Origin: Trichobilharzia szidati
Lineage: Eukaryota > Platyhelminthes > Trematoda > Strigeidida > Schistosomatidae
Assembly: GCA_944472155.2 (NCBI GenBank)
Contig: OX235272.1
Coordinates: 106,212,020-106,276,019 of the forward strand
Length of the DNA: 64,000 nucleotides
Reading direction: 5' to 3'
Part shown: one piece after another, positions 58,801-64,000 of the stretch
How positions within the stretch are numbered: the stretch's first letter is position 1
How the letters are laid out: each line of letters starts with the position of its first letter
Notes under the pieces: model-generated
What the model was told of the DNA's origin: nothing
What the model saw: only the letters and a program-made list of their open reading frames with translations
The model's database searches: none
Position numbers and translations under genes: made by a program

Positions 58801-60707
58801 CTCATGAGGATTTCCTTCCTAGTATATATATATATATATATATAACGACAGAAAGTACATTGCACTAATCAAGGCACTCTACTCAAACTCACGTAGCCGT
58901 GTAAGGGCTTATGGGGAATTGTCATCTGAATTGATAACAACCAGTGGTGTCCGTCAAGGATGTCCACTTTCCCCATTTCTGTTTAACTTCATCACAAATA
59001 TGCTAATAGAAGTATCCTTAACTGAACTTAACGACTTAGGAATCGACTTGTTACCAGGGTATAGTCTTATGGACTTAGAATATGCAGATAACATAGTCCT
59101 GTTAAGGGAGGTTGCTAACAAAATGCAGAGTCTTCTGAACACCTTGAGCAGCAATCTTCGTATGTTTGGCATGCGATTCGCCTCTGTAAAATGTAAGATG
59201 CTGCTACAGGACTGACTGGACTACGTCAACTCCTAGCTTAGTGATAGGGAGTGAAGTGATAGAACATGTTGACCACTTCACTTATTTAGGAAGTTGTATC
59301 AGCACCAATGGACTGATTGGCGACGAAATCTCAGCACGGATCCAGAAAGCTCGAGCTGCTTTCGCTAACTTACACCATCTCTGGCGTAGGCGTGACATCC
59401 GGCTATCAACCAAGGGACGTGTGTGCTGCTCAGCAGTTCGCTCCGTCCTTCTCTATGGCTCTGAAACATGGCCAATACGAGTTGAAGACATGGAAAGGTT
59501 GACTGTTTTCGATGATAGATGTCTACGATCTCTTTCTCGCGTTAGGTGGCATAATAAGGTAAGTAATGTTGACGTTAGCCGTAGAGTGTTGGGCAAAGAG
59601 GGAAAATCAGTCGACGAGGCTATAAAGTTAGATAGATTGAGATGGCTAGGTCATGTGCTGCGCATGCCTAACCATCGCCTCCTCCGACGGACGGGCATTA
59701 CTAGCTGATATAGGTGCAGGTTGGAAAAGACTAAGTGGTGGTGGCCAAACAAAAACATGGCCTCATCAATCCATGAAATCCTTGACAGTTAAACTGAGTC
59801 AGGTAGGGCGATAAAGACTTCCGGGTTGGGGCCCTCGGGAGACAATGGGTGACATGGCTCACAATCGTAGTCAATGGCTTACGCAGGTGTATTATTTAGT
59901 CTCTGTAATCTTTCATATTCCTTTCTACCATTACTCATTCTGTTTCACTCTTATACTTGTCAAAACTCTATTGATTCTCTTCACTCATCTTCTTGTCTAC
60001 CTTTGTGTGCTCTTTGGAACGTGGCAACTCGAACTGCTGCATTTCGGTGCCAAGTTCTATGTTGAATCCAGCCAGCCATATATGACGACAGAAGGTAAGT
60101 GTCAGGCAACAGATCGTTCTTCAAGAAAATCAACAGATTTTTATATATTTTCATGTACACTATTATAGATAATTCTTAGCAGACAAACATAGTCTTCTGA
60201 TTGGTTGTTTCTCACTGAAAGTCAGTCTGTCGTCTTTTTGTGGCCGTTTCTTGAAGGTCAGATCATCTATCTATCTGCAAATTGTATCCACCCACGCATA
60301 GTCTGCTGTGATTGAATGTTTAGTTCCTCAAGGTTAAGCTTTGTTCTTGTTTTTTTCTCATGACCAGTATATGGGAGGTAAACATTGATATAAATTGCTG
60401 TCTACCAATTTTGGTTAGCAGACAGCGCTCACCACATATATCTATCAGTATTGTATACAAGTGTATTTTTAAAATGAGTTCTATTCACTCTTTGTTTTTT
60501 TTGTTTTGTTTTTCATGCTTTCACAGTCACAATTCTCATCAGTATTATCGTTTCTTTGCTGATCTTCGTCGATCGATATCTTTAAATAAAATTGATGCAT
60601 TCATTAGTCATGCTGAAAAGTGGATATTTCCGCATCACTTAGTAATGGTTGATAAAACGAATGAATTCAACAAAAACTCGGGGAATACGGACAATGATGA
60701 TGTATAA
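42564..60707 (+). CDS. QTRT2: Queuine tRNA-ribosyltransferase accessory subunit 2 (five exons, N-terminus missing)
   Basis: Non-catalytic subunit that pairs with QTRT1 to swap guanine for queuine at position 34 of tRNAs with GUN anticodons. The exons 42564-42690, 42747-43007, 48892-48991, 53798-54272 and 60527-60707 join in frame (phases 0, 0, 1, 2) into about 380 residues; the human protein has about 415. The N-terminal part (LHELH...) aligns with human LHNIH, and KYGRGLVEF with EYKEGVGKF. Further matches are VPVWATGGRLQLSI, SIAGGHDLEFRLRS, VVIDGLLRN and RSGCDIFDGSLPY. The zinc site is CKCFACSHHTR, with its fourth ligand, a His 26 residues on, encoded in the last exon. All introns have GT-AG ends. 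The first 30-40 residues are not found. Introns 2, 3 and 4 (5.9, 4.8 and 6.3 kb) are packed with retroelements on both strands. The reading frame is intact, so the gene looks functional. Confidence 0.88.
42747..43007 (+). CDS. QTRT2: QTRT2 exon b
   Basis: Acceptor ttgttccag, donor gtaagc at 43008, 87 codons, phase 0 at both ends. It holds the VPVWATGGRLQLSIAEY and TAGYLRRLIEEHSLEE blocks. Confidence 0.85.
43008..43875. other. QTRT2 intron, no gene
   Basis: AT-rich; AAT/ATA microrepeats near 43695-43730; no coding sequence of its own. Confidence 0.5.
43880..43985 (+). repeat. Left arm of a 2.9-kb-spaced inverted repeat
   Basis: Reverse complement of about 46800-46905: 'acatgaatccatcttatttt' plus flanking bases, in both. 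See the finding on this pair. Confidence 0.6.
44090..44345 (-). mobile_element. LINE-II scrap joined to LINE-I tail
   Basis: On the minus strand, 44205-44090 reads RKSVDQVVGLLQRTLLARIG, close to the GKSVDEAIKLHR part of LINE-II with an internal deletion. 44345-44200 is the LINE-I tail ('ggaaatggaagcttatagtc' to 'tgatgctctgtgttccactt'). Confidence 0.5.
44346..45420 (+). mobile_element. CR1-like LINE, reverse transcriptase to 3' end
   Basis: Plus-strand frame with LAGVPQGAVLSPFLFSFF, FVKYADDLSVSMPV (intact catalytic YADD), WSSSNGLKLNPSKCQVVNF and VKYLGLSISSDLSWSSH, then stops near 44910 and 45033. It resumes with CISSGRTRSNYRKLYARTTK and NSTIPYLAQLLFDGKSVRYD to 45288. It is of the same family as 16.8-17.6 and 21.7-22.6 kb. 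The LINE begins abruptly at about 44350, 5'-truncated into LINE-I tail sequence, and lies in the large intron of QTRT2. Confidence 0.85.
45640..46755 (+). mobile_element. Penelope-like fragment between 315-bp inverted arms
   Basis: The arms 45640-45955 and 46440-46755 are reverse complements with few mismatches. Between them a plus-strand frame reads VIYRIPKSLSRTVRLRLLNI, AEAVAIRSTKPELCIQKEHV and LLFLPWP, the C-terminal end of a GIY-YIG domain in Penelope-like ORFs, stopping near 46115. Reverse transcriptase absent. Confidence 0.75.
46800..46905 (-). repeat. Right arm of a 2.9-kb-spaced inverted repeat
   Basis: Partner of 43880-43985. Confidence 0.6.
46930..47440 (-). mobile_element. PLE-1 pseudo-LTR copy 4 with hammerhead-like motif
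   Basis: Same repeat as 4660-5190. Minus-strand hammerhead-like core at 47065-47105, with one stem II change (GTTTGG) that still allows a G-U pair. It ends at 'gcatcagctaacatca' and runs into a LINE-II tail. Confidence 0.7.
47440..48660 (-). mobile_element. LINE-II, reverse transcriptase C-terminal half and tail
   Basis: Best minus-strand LINE-II: TTSGVRQGCPLSLFLFKFII, GIDLLPGNSLMEFEYADNIV (YADD as YADN), LTYFGSCISTNGLIGDEISA, WRRRDIRLSTKGRVYCSAVR, SVLLYGSET, VRRRVLGKDGKTIEEAIKLH and RLRWLGHVLRMPNHRLLRRT. The coding remnant is followed by the 3' tail (47640-47450). One frameshift at about 48420 and a stop at about 48071. Lies in QTRT2 intron 2, antisense. Confidence 0.85.
48892..48991 (+). 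CDS. QTRT2: QTRT2 exon c
   Basis: Strong pyrimidine tract then ttgaag acceptor; donor gtaggc at 48992; 100 bases. It encodes SLLVSIAGGHDLEFRLRS, matching the IGVIEGGDVMEERLRS segment of the human protein, and leaves phase 1, which the next exon completes as a Gly codon. Confidence 0.8.
49035..50320 (-). repeat. SINE-A interrupted by a LINE insertion
   Basis: Minus-strand SINE-A in two pieces, 49035-49178 and 50106-50320, which together rebuild the 370-bp unit. The hammerhead-like part (ggaatcatcgtcagtacg complement) and box B complement gggtcgaaccc are at 49152-49162; the box A side and 5' body ('tcacgacttctcgctagaac') are at 50106-50290. The break falls inside the tRNA-like head. Confidence 0.75.
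49179..50105 (-). mobile_element. LINE 3' end inserted in SINE-A
   Basis: Reading on the minus strand: a block RRLRWFGHVLRRPDDDLVKS, then CRRGGQLKTWLGTVKADMEC, LQNLASDRRAWAAMIRDLHE, AGSSSRRR and a stop, followed by a tail of (AAAGT)n (49179-49200). This is the C-terminal end of a LINE different from LINE-I and LINE-II. The upstream part (49560-50100) is degenerate and GC-richer than the surroundings. Confidence 0.7.
50340..50455 (-). repeat. SINE-A 3' end
   Basis: Minus-strand end of another SINE-A unit, directly next to the 5' end of the unit above, so the two form a head-to-tail pair. Confidence 0.6.
50456..51285. other. QTRT2 intron, no gene
   Basis: Unassigned sequence with a CA run (50977-50997). 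Confidence 0.4.
51289..51770 (+). repeat. SINE-A, full unit with duplicated flank
   Basis: Full plus-strand SINE-A: 5' body, box A-like 'cagtggctgaatggtatacg' (about 51539), box B ggggttcgaaa, hammerhead-like segment 'gatgattcccaaactaggat' with GAAACAG, and the 3' block. The same roughly 57-bp sequence (aacccttacaaaccaaacta and neighbours) lies on both sides (51289-51345 and 51700-51757). Confidence 0.75.
51780..52135 (+). mobile_element. LINE-II C-terminal fragment
   Basis: One open frame of 114 codons with VENLKRLAV, ISRKVLEKEEKSVDGFVKLH and RLKRLGHVLRTP, equivalent to VRRRVLGKEGKSVDEAIKLH in the better LINE-II copies. Both ends are truncated. Confidence 0.65.
52270..52445 (-). repeat. SINE-B 3' half
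   Basis: Reverse copy: 'ttattcctttacgttccccc', 'gtggaacatagggcttcaag', then the body to 'ttgctggcttagcgaggtaa'. Confidence 0.7.
52446..53040. other. Intron sequence with a Penelope-like scrap
   Basis: Mostly unassigned. Near 52785-52860 the plus strand reads SPNIVITKADKGSGVVIMNK, the VILPADKG-type motif of Penelope-like ORFs, with nothing preserved around it. Confidence 0.4.
53045..53100 (+). repeat. SINE-B head remnant
   Basis: 'gattcattggtagaatgctc' plus a decayed box B; truncated into a LINE-II tail. Confidence 0.4.
53100..53280 (-). repeat. LINE-II 3' tail
   Basis: Same blocks as 1980-2165 ('cgtagaactttgcacccatg', then aaagccggagaagaaagt and the gaggcaaaaag block). Confidence 0.7.
53271..53530 (-). 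mobile_element. LINE reverse transcriptase fingers fragment
   Basis: Minus-strand frame LSKVLGSVIMRRLSGAWEAQ, ENQAGYRPGRGCIDHIFTLR and IVIFLDLKAAFDSVDREVLW, the start of the reverse transcriptase domain. Truncated at both ends and joined to the LINE-II tail, so an internal deletion may link them. Confidence 0.75.
53798..54272 (+). CDS. QTRT2: QTRT2 exon d
   Basis: Acceptor tacaattatttag, donor gtaagt at 54273. It carries the barrel strands VVIDGLLRN, SGCDIFDGSLPY and the zinc ligands of CKCFAC. Confidence 0.9.
54330..54570 (-). repeat. SINE-B, full copy
   Basis: Reverse of 25356-25579: tail 'ttcacgttcctagtggaaca', body, then the head complement 'ggggatcgaaccctggacca' and 'ctaaccactgtgccagcgac' to GCAC. 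Located just inside QTRT2 intron 4. Confidence 0.8.
54571..54850. other. QTRT2 intron, no gene
   Basis: No recognised repeat or gene. Confidence 0.4.
54855..55800 (-). mobile_element. LINE C-terminal remnant (related to LINE-II)
   Basis: Minus-strand frames: DDIGLLCDSMQTAQIAFNQL-type block near 55640 (in a decayed frame), KFVYHLGSCVIAGGWVTDEI, LSHLWRRRDVSLAVKGRVYN, SVRAVLLYACETWSLRAEDV, RRLCVFDHRCLRR, then RLWWLGHVLRIS and a decayed C-terminus. At least two frameshifts. Confidence 0.75.
55808..55842. repeat. (TA)n microsatellite
   Basis: About 16 TA units, followed by a 45-bp scrap of LINE-I type tail (gaatatagggctta). Confidence 0.9.
55970..56008 (-). ncRNA. Hammerhead-like motif, PLE-2 left pseudo-LTR
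   Basis: On the minus strand: CTGAAGA, stem II candidate TCGC...GGCGA, then GATGAAAAC, inside the pseudo-LTR after the GIY-YIG ORF. Confidence 0.55.
57940..57985 (+). ncRNA. Hammerhead-like motif, PLE-2 right pseudo-LTR
   Basis: CTGAAGA at 57945, stem II candidate GTTGCC...GGGCAAT (one G-U pair), then GAAAGC. Partner of the motif at 55970-56008. Confidence 0.55.
58090..58500. repeat. Degenerate GC-richer repeat, two units
   Basis: 58100-58225 and 58350-58475 share an order of blocks ('gtctaatc', 'gcagagcagcgtca'/'ggaggagcagcgtca', 'ggtgaccaa', 'caggttca'). A third partial match is at 49700-49760. Nature unknown; possibly an old LINE 5' region. Confidence 0.35.
58501..58855. other. QTRT2 intron, no gene
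   Basis: G run near 58752-58759 and a TA run (58822-58843). No gene. Confidence 0.4.
58858..60078 (+). mobile_element. LINE-II, reverse transcriptase C-terminal half and tail
   Basis: Plus-strand counterpart of the 47.4-48.7 kb copy, and slightly better preserved: TTSGVRQGCPLSPFLFNFIT, DLEYADNIVLLREVANKMQS, HFTYLGSCISTNGLIGDEIS, WRRRDIRLSTKGRVCCSAVR, SVLLYGSETWPIRVEDMERL, RRVLGKEGKSVDEAIKLDRL and RWLGHVLRMPNHRLLRRTG. A frameshift near 59215 and a stop at 59708 break it. The tail ends at 60078, where the solo LTR interrupts it. Confidence 0.85.
60083..60436. repeat. Solo LTR with TATA target duplication
   Basis: 354 bp, TGACGACAG...CTCACCACA, flanked by TATA on both sides (60079-60082 and 60437-60440). 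Homologous over its length to the LTR at 14366-14722. No internal element sequence remains. It sits 90 bp upstream of the last QTRT2 exon. Confidence 0.75.
60527..60707 (+). CDS. QTRT2: QTRT2 exon e (terminal)
   Basis: Acceptor 'gctttcacag', stop TAA at 60705-60707. It encodes HNSHQYYRFFADLRRSI and a variable tail. The first His is the fourth zinc ligand. No canonical AATAAA is close downstream. Confidence 0.85.
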
Positions 60708-60904
60708 AAATTAAATTGTATACTACCAATTTTTCATCTTATGTACATAGTCTCATTTTCTCATTTTGCTCTCTGGGTTCTTTTGTTTGTTTGTATTTTG
60801 AGTGTTAGAACGGTAACTCTGTGCCCATCATGCTATTTTTTTAATTTTAGCTTTATAATGACTGTATAATAATTTTTTTCCTTAAATTTCGAATTTTTGA
60901 CATC
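60708..60904. other. QTRT2 3' untranslated region and flank
   Basis: AT- and T-rich; no canonical polyadenylation signal, but tataataa variants near 60865. Confidence 0.4.
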
Positions 60905-61805
60905 TCAGTCGCTTCAGTTCACTTATTTGGGAAGTTGCATCAACCAACACCAGAGGGGTTGATCAATCGCTGATGAAATCTTAGCACAGGTACAGAAGGC
61001 TCGTTTCGCATATGCTAGTTTACGCCGTCTCTGGTGTAGATGTGATATCCAGCTGTTGATTGGCCAAAGGGAGTGTGTACTGCGCAGCAGCACTTCGCTC
61101 CGTCATCCTTTGTGGCTGCGAGTGAGATATGGTCATCGAAAGTGGGAAACATGAAAAGCCTGGCCAGCTGGCTGTCTTTGATCATAGGTGTCTGCGTTCT
61201 ATCTCTCGTGTGTGTTAGGCGGTGGTGGTGGTTGTATAATAGGGTGATCAGTATTGAGGTTAGGCATCGGTGATTGAGTGCTAGGTAAGTATAGGTAAGG
61301 AGGGGTAATCAATCGACGAGGTGGTTGTCAAGTTACATGGATTGAGAGAGATGGTTAAGACATGTGTTACGCATACCACCGTGTAATGCTATCGATCTCC
61401 ATCCTCGACTGACGGGCAATGTTAACTGACATAGAATCAGATCGGAAAAGAGCTAATGGTGGTCAAACCAAAACATGGCTTCATCAATCAATGAAATCCA
61501 TAACAGTAAGTTTAAGTCACGTAGGAAGGTGCAGACTCCCTGGTTGGTGTTCTAAGGGCGGTAAAAACCGATGGTGGCTGGAAACAATTGGTGATATGGC
61601 TCAAAATCGTTCTCAATGGCTGTCGCAGATGCATCCACTCCTTATGACTCAAAATATCCAATAAAAATTTGTTGTTCTTCCATATTACTATTCTTTTTGC
61701 CTCATATCTCTGTTTTGGATCTCTTTTTACTCTCTTTACTTGCAAGTGGAACTTTTACGCACATCTGTGCATAGTTCTACGTTGGAACTAGTCAGTCAGT
61801 TCGTA
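60905..61805 (+). mobile_element. LINE-II C-terminal remnant and tail
   Basis: Plus-strand and heavily frameshifted: FTYLGSCIN, DEILAQVQKARFAYASLRRL, LRSSTSLR, ESDRKRANGGQTKTWLHQSM, SVSLSHVGRCRLPGW and WLETIGDMAQNRSQWLSQMH, followed by the 3' tail to 'cagtcagttcg' at 61802. Confidence 0.75.
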
Positions 61806-62440
61806 GACAAAACTTTCAATAAAATTTCTTATTCATATCTTCTAGCAAAGTGAGGTGGGTAATTAAGTAAAATGATAAAAGACCTGACTCAGGATTTCTT
61901 CACGGATAGAGAGTGCTAAAGGTTGAAAAAAGTCGTATTATCATGGGAACCGGTAGAGAGTTGTATCGCACAATGTCAGTGCATGGTTTTAGGCTTCTAT
62001 TCTCTACTTATTATGTATTACTGAAATGCTGCTGTGATGATATTAATTTTTATCGAAAGCTTTACACAGTGAAAGTAAGTGTCGCACGTTTTTTTGCATT
62101 AAGATTTAGATCTGTCAAATGAATGTTATTTTAGTTCATAGTGACTAGCAGTCGAGTGTTGGATGCTGCGCATTTCGTCCTTTCTGGGATTTGTCAACTG
62201 GATGTACCTGCATTCCCACTAAGACTGGCACCCCACTATCCTTCCCCACCCCCATCGTTTCAAACTCTAAAGCGTTATCCAACAGACGACTGAAGCATGA
62301 GAGTCATCTCTTGTGCAAGTGTGGGGTATCAGTTAATATTTGTGCTTAGATCAATGTGTATTTCTCTTTGATTGTGATTATGTTGGACTGAAATGTTCGA
62401 TCTTAAAGACTGAACGCAATGTAAATAAATATATTACACT
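61806..62440. other. No firm gene; one possible exon
   Basis: An open frame starting ATG 61941 runs to a good donor (gtaagt at 62073) and encodes a Cys-rich stretch ending DDINFYRKLYTVK. It is discussed in the findings and not called as a gene. Confidence 0.3.
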
Positions 62441-62799
62441 TTGGGCCAGGTTAAACTTTAAGCACCAGTAAGTGACCAATGGAGTGCGACTGCACTAGTG
62501 ACCTTGAAACGCTCACTGAGCGAGTTAGTGAAACCTTGCAAATAAGATTACCGTCATGAATAAAATATGCTCAATGAAGTGTTATGTTATTAAATGGGGG
62601 ATATCTGGTAAGTTTCAGGTTAAGTTTTAGAAAGATTAAGTTGAAGTTTAGGCTAAGGGCAGGTTAGGGTTAGATTAACGTAATAAGGACGATATTAGGG
62701 TTGGTTCGAGTTAGATTAGAGTTAGTTTAGGGATATTTTCACGTTAGGGTTAGGTTAAGGAAAGATTAGGATTATTTAATTGAATTGTCCCGTTGCACA

Positions 62800-62995
62800 A
62801 GGGACAGTCACACTCGTGGCCCAAGTGGTCTAGTGGACAACGCTTCGGCGTTTGAAACTGTGGGCACTGGGTTCAAGCCTCGGTGGGAACATCATCACTC
62901 ACTGGGAGATGCAGGTATATCCAGTGACGAGTCCCAAATAGGACGAAATGCGCGTTATCCTGGATTACACCACTGCTAGTCACCATCCACAAATG
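62800..62995 (+). repeat. Sm-alpha-like SINE with hammerhead
   Basis: Polymerase III promoter: box A agtggtctagtgg (62824-62836), box B ggttcaagcct (62870-62880). Downstream is the hammerhead segment typical of the schistosome Sm-alpha family (gtcccaaataggacgaaa) and 'tggattacaccactgctagt'. Confidence 0.85.
62918..62970 (+). ncRNA. Sm-alpha-type hammerhead motif
   Basis: Stem I candidate ATCCA (62919-62923)/TGGAT (62961-62965), core TGACGA, stem II GTCC-CAAATA-GGAC, then GAAA. The invariant C that should start the core appears replaced by G, so this copy may be inactive. Confidence 0.7.
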
Positions 62996-63352
62996 AAAGA
63001 TTACGATTATTGTTAAGGTTTGAAGACTTAGATAATTACATGCATAGAATGTAGTTAAATTACTCTGTTAATACTCCATTCCGAAACTAATAGGTTGTTT
63101 TGTCACACGTCAGAGAAAGGTATCCTGTGTAACAGTTTCATGCCTTTTAATTCATTATTTTCATAATTATATATGTATTTTATACACCAATATGGCCGTT
63201 ATCATGTGATTGGTGCGTTCAAGGTCATTTGTCCACTGGTGGTATTTACTGGTGCTTAAAGTTTAACTTCGCCACACTGTGGAAATTAATACAAATTAGT
63301 GTGTAATTATGCTGCGTGTTCCTCCAAGACAATATGCACAACTATTCAATCA

Positions 63353-63430
63353 ATGGTGTTGGTGGTAGAGCGGTTAGGACTCTCGCCAACCTTGCAGATG
63401 GTCCGGGGGTTCGATCCCCTGCCGACACAC
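63353..63430 (+). repeat. tRNA-like SINE head
   Basis: Ends GTGTTGG / CCGACAC pair over seven positions (with a G-U), box A 'tggtagagcggttaggactc', box B gggttcgatcc with a perfect T-arm. There is no proper anticodon stem, and sequence like SINE-B continues only briefly. Confidence 0.6.
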
Positions 63431-63554
63431 ACCTGATATCAATGGTCGGCCTGCAAATTTGGGCTACCGATATCGCATACTGAAACTTCCATACTTGTAC
63501 CAAAAATGCGGTGTGGAATCAAACTATAATCAAAAATTAAAATAAATACTATTT

Positions 63555-63860
63555 GGTGATATTAGATAGTTGGAGGCAATCGGCCACAGGAAGTCTTGAA
63601 CTTAGGTTTCGTGCTAGTTGGCACTCACCAGTCAGCAAGGCGTATCTGCAACCGCCTTGAAGGAACTCGTATCCCTTATGAGATTCGAACCCACGTTACC
63701 CAGTGGGTACTGCAGTCAGGGATGTTACCACTGAGCAGCTATTCGGGCTCGCGATTAACCTCCTGTAGGACTGTAGTGTGTACTTTGATTGGACACTAGT
63801 AACTAGTGTGACGTGTCTAGTCCTTTCTTTGGTGCAGACTGAATTCTATCAGGCTTTACT
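63555..63860 (-). repeat. SINE-C copy 2
   Basis: Same as 26345-26690: box B complement gagattcgaaccc at 63680-63692, box A complement 'ttaccactgagcagctattc', hammerhead-like segment on the minus strand at 63606-63633 with a perfect 4-bp stem II (GTGC/GCAC). Confidence 0.75.
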
Positions 63861-64000
63861 ATTTATCAACATTTATCGAGACAATAAGTATTTAGAAGTA
63901 TTTGCATTCTATATAACTTGTAAATCTCAACTGTAGGGCTCTTTATTTGGCATTTTTAGGTTTTAACGGTGGCATGCCTTTGCCAGAGGATGATTGCCAT

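Larger units (their letters stand above)
62444..63272 (+). mobile_element. Inverted-repeat element with TTAGGG-like repeats
   Basis: Ends are inverted repeats (left 'aggttaaactttaagcacca' at 62449, right its reverse complement 63250-63272, with outer GGCGAA on the right arm). Inside, just after the left end, is the motif 'gtgaccttgaaacgc' and on the right 'gcgttcaaggtcat'. Degenerate TTAGGG/GGTTAG repeats lie at 62620-62775. An Sm-alpha-like SINE (62800-62995) interrupts it. Same plan as 26141-27101. Confidence 0.6.

Noticed and set aside
63353..63430. Functional tRNA gene
   Set aside because: Acceptor and T arms pair well but the middle does not fold into an anticodon arm; a SINE head is more likely.

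Overview
The window looks like a piece of a trematode (blood fluke, Schistosoma-type) nuclear genome. The evidence is an AT-rich background, spliced metazoan genes with introns from 36 bp to several kb, and a dense load of flatworm-type retroelements: LINEs with trinucleotide tails, Penelope-like elements with hammerhead motifs, BEL/Pao and Gypsy LTR elements, and tRNA-derived SINEs that include an Sm-alpha-like unit with a hammerhead. The species cannot be fixed from sequence alone.

Only three host genes can be supported. (1) The last exon (30431-30850, +) of an unrecognised single-pass membrane protein. (2) A CCR4-NOT deadenylase of the CNOT7/8 (CAF1) family on the minus strand (33409-32090), in two exons separated by a 36-bp intron, with all five DEDDh catalytic residues. 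(3) QTRT2, the accessory subunit of queuine tRNA-ribosyltransferase, on the plus strand. Five exons of QTRT2 are reconstructed here (42564-42690, 42747-43007, 48892-48991, 53798-54272, 60527-60707). Its introns are swollen by transposon debris, and its N-terminal exon was not found.

Region by region: 1-13.5 kb is intergenic LINE/SINE/PLE debris. 13.5-23.6 kb is a retroelement mosaic: a PLE fragment with inverted arms, an LTR, two nearly identical 3-kb units (BEL/Pao gag on minus plus a CR1-like LINE 3' end on plus) and a long open Gypsy RNaseH-integrase ORF between them. 23.6-30.4 kb holds SINEs, a microsatellite and an inverted-repeat element with telomere-like repeats. 30.4-33.4 kb holds two convergent host genes. 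34.5-39.8 kb holds a dead Gypsy pol and LINE pieces. 42.5-60.7 kb is QTRT2 with element-filled introns, including a near full-length Penelope-like element and a solo LTR with a TATA target duplication. 60.9-64 kb holds a LINE, a second telomere-repeat inverted-repeat element carrying the Sm-alpha-like hammerhead SINE, and more SINEs.

The recurring theme is hammerhead-ribozyme-like motifs in unrelated retroelements (two Penelope families and at least three tRNA-SINE families), together with tail sharing between a SINE and its probable LINE partner. Labels such as LINE-I, LINE-II, SINE-A, SINE-B, SINE-C, PLE-1 and PLE-2 are local names used only in this annotation.
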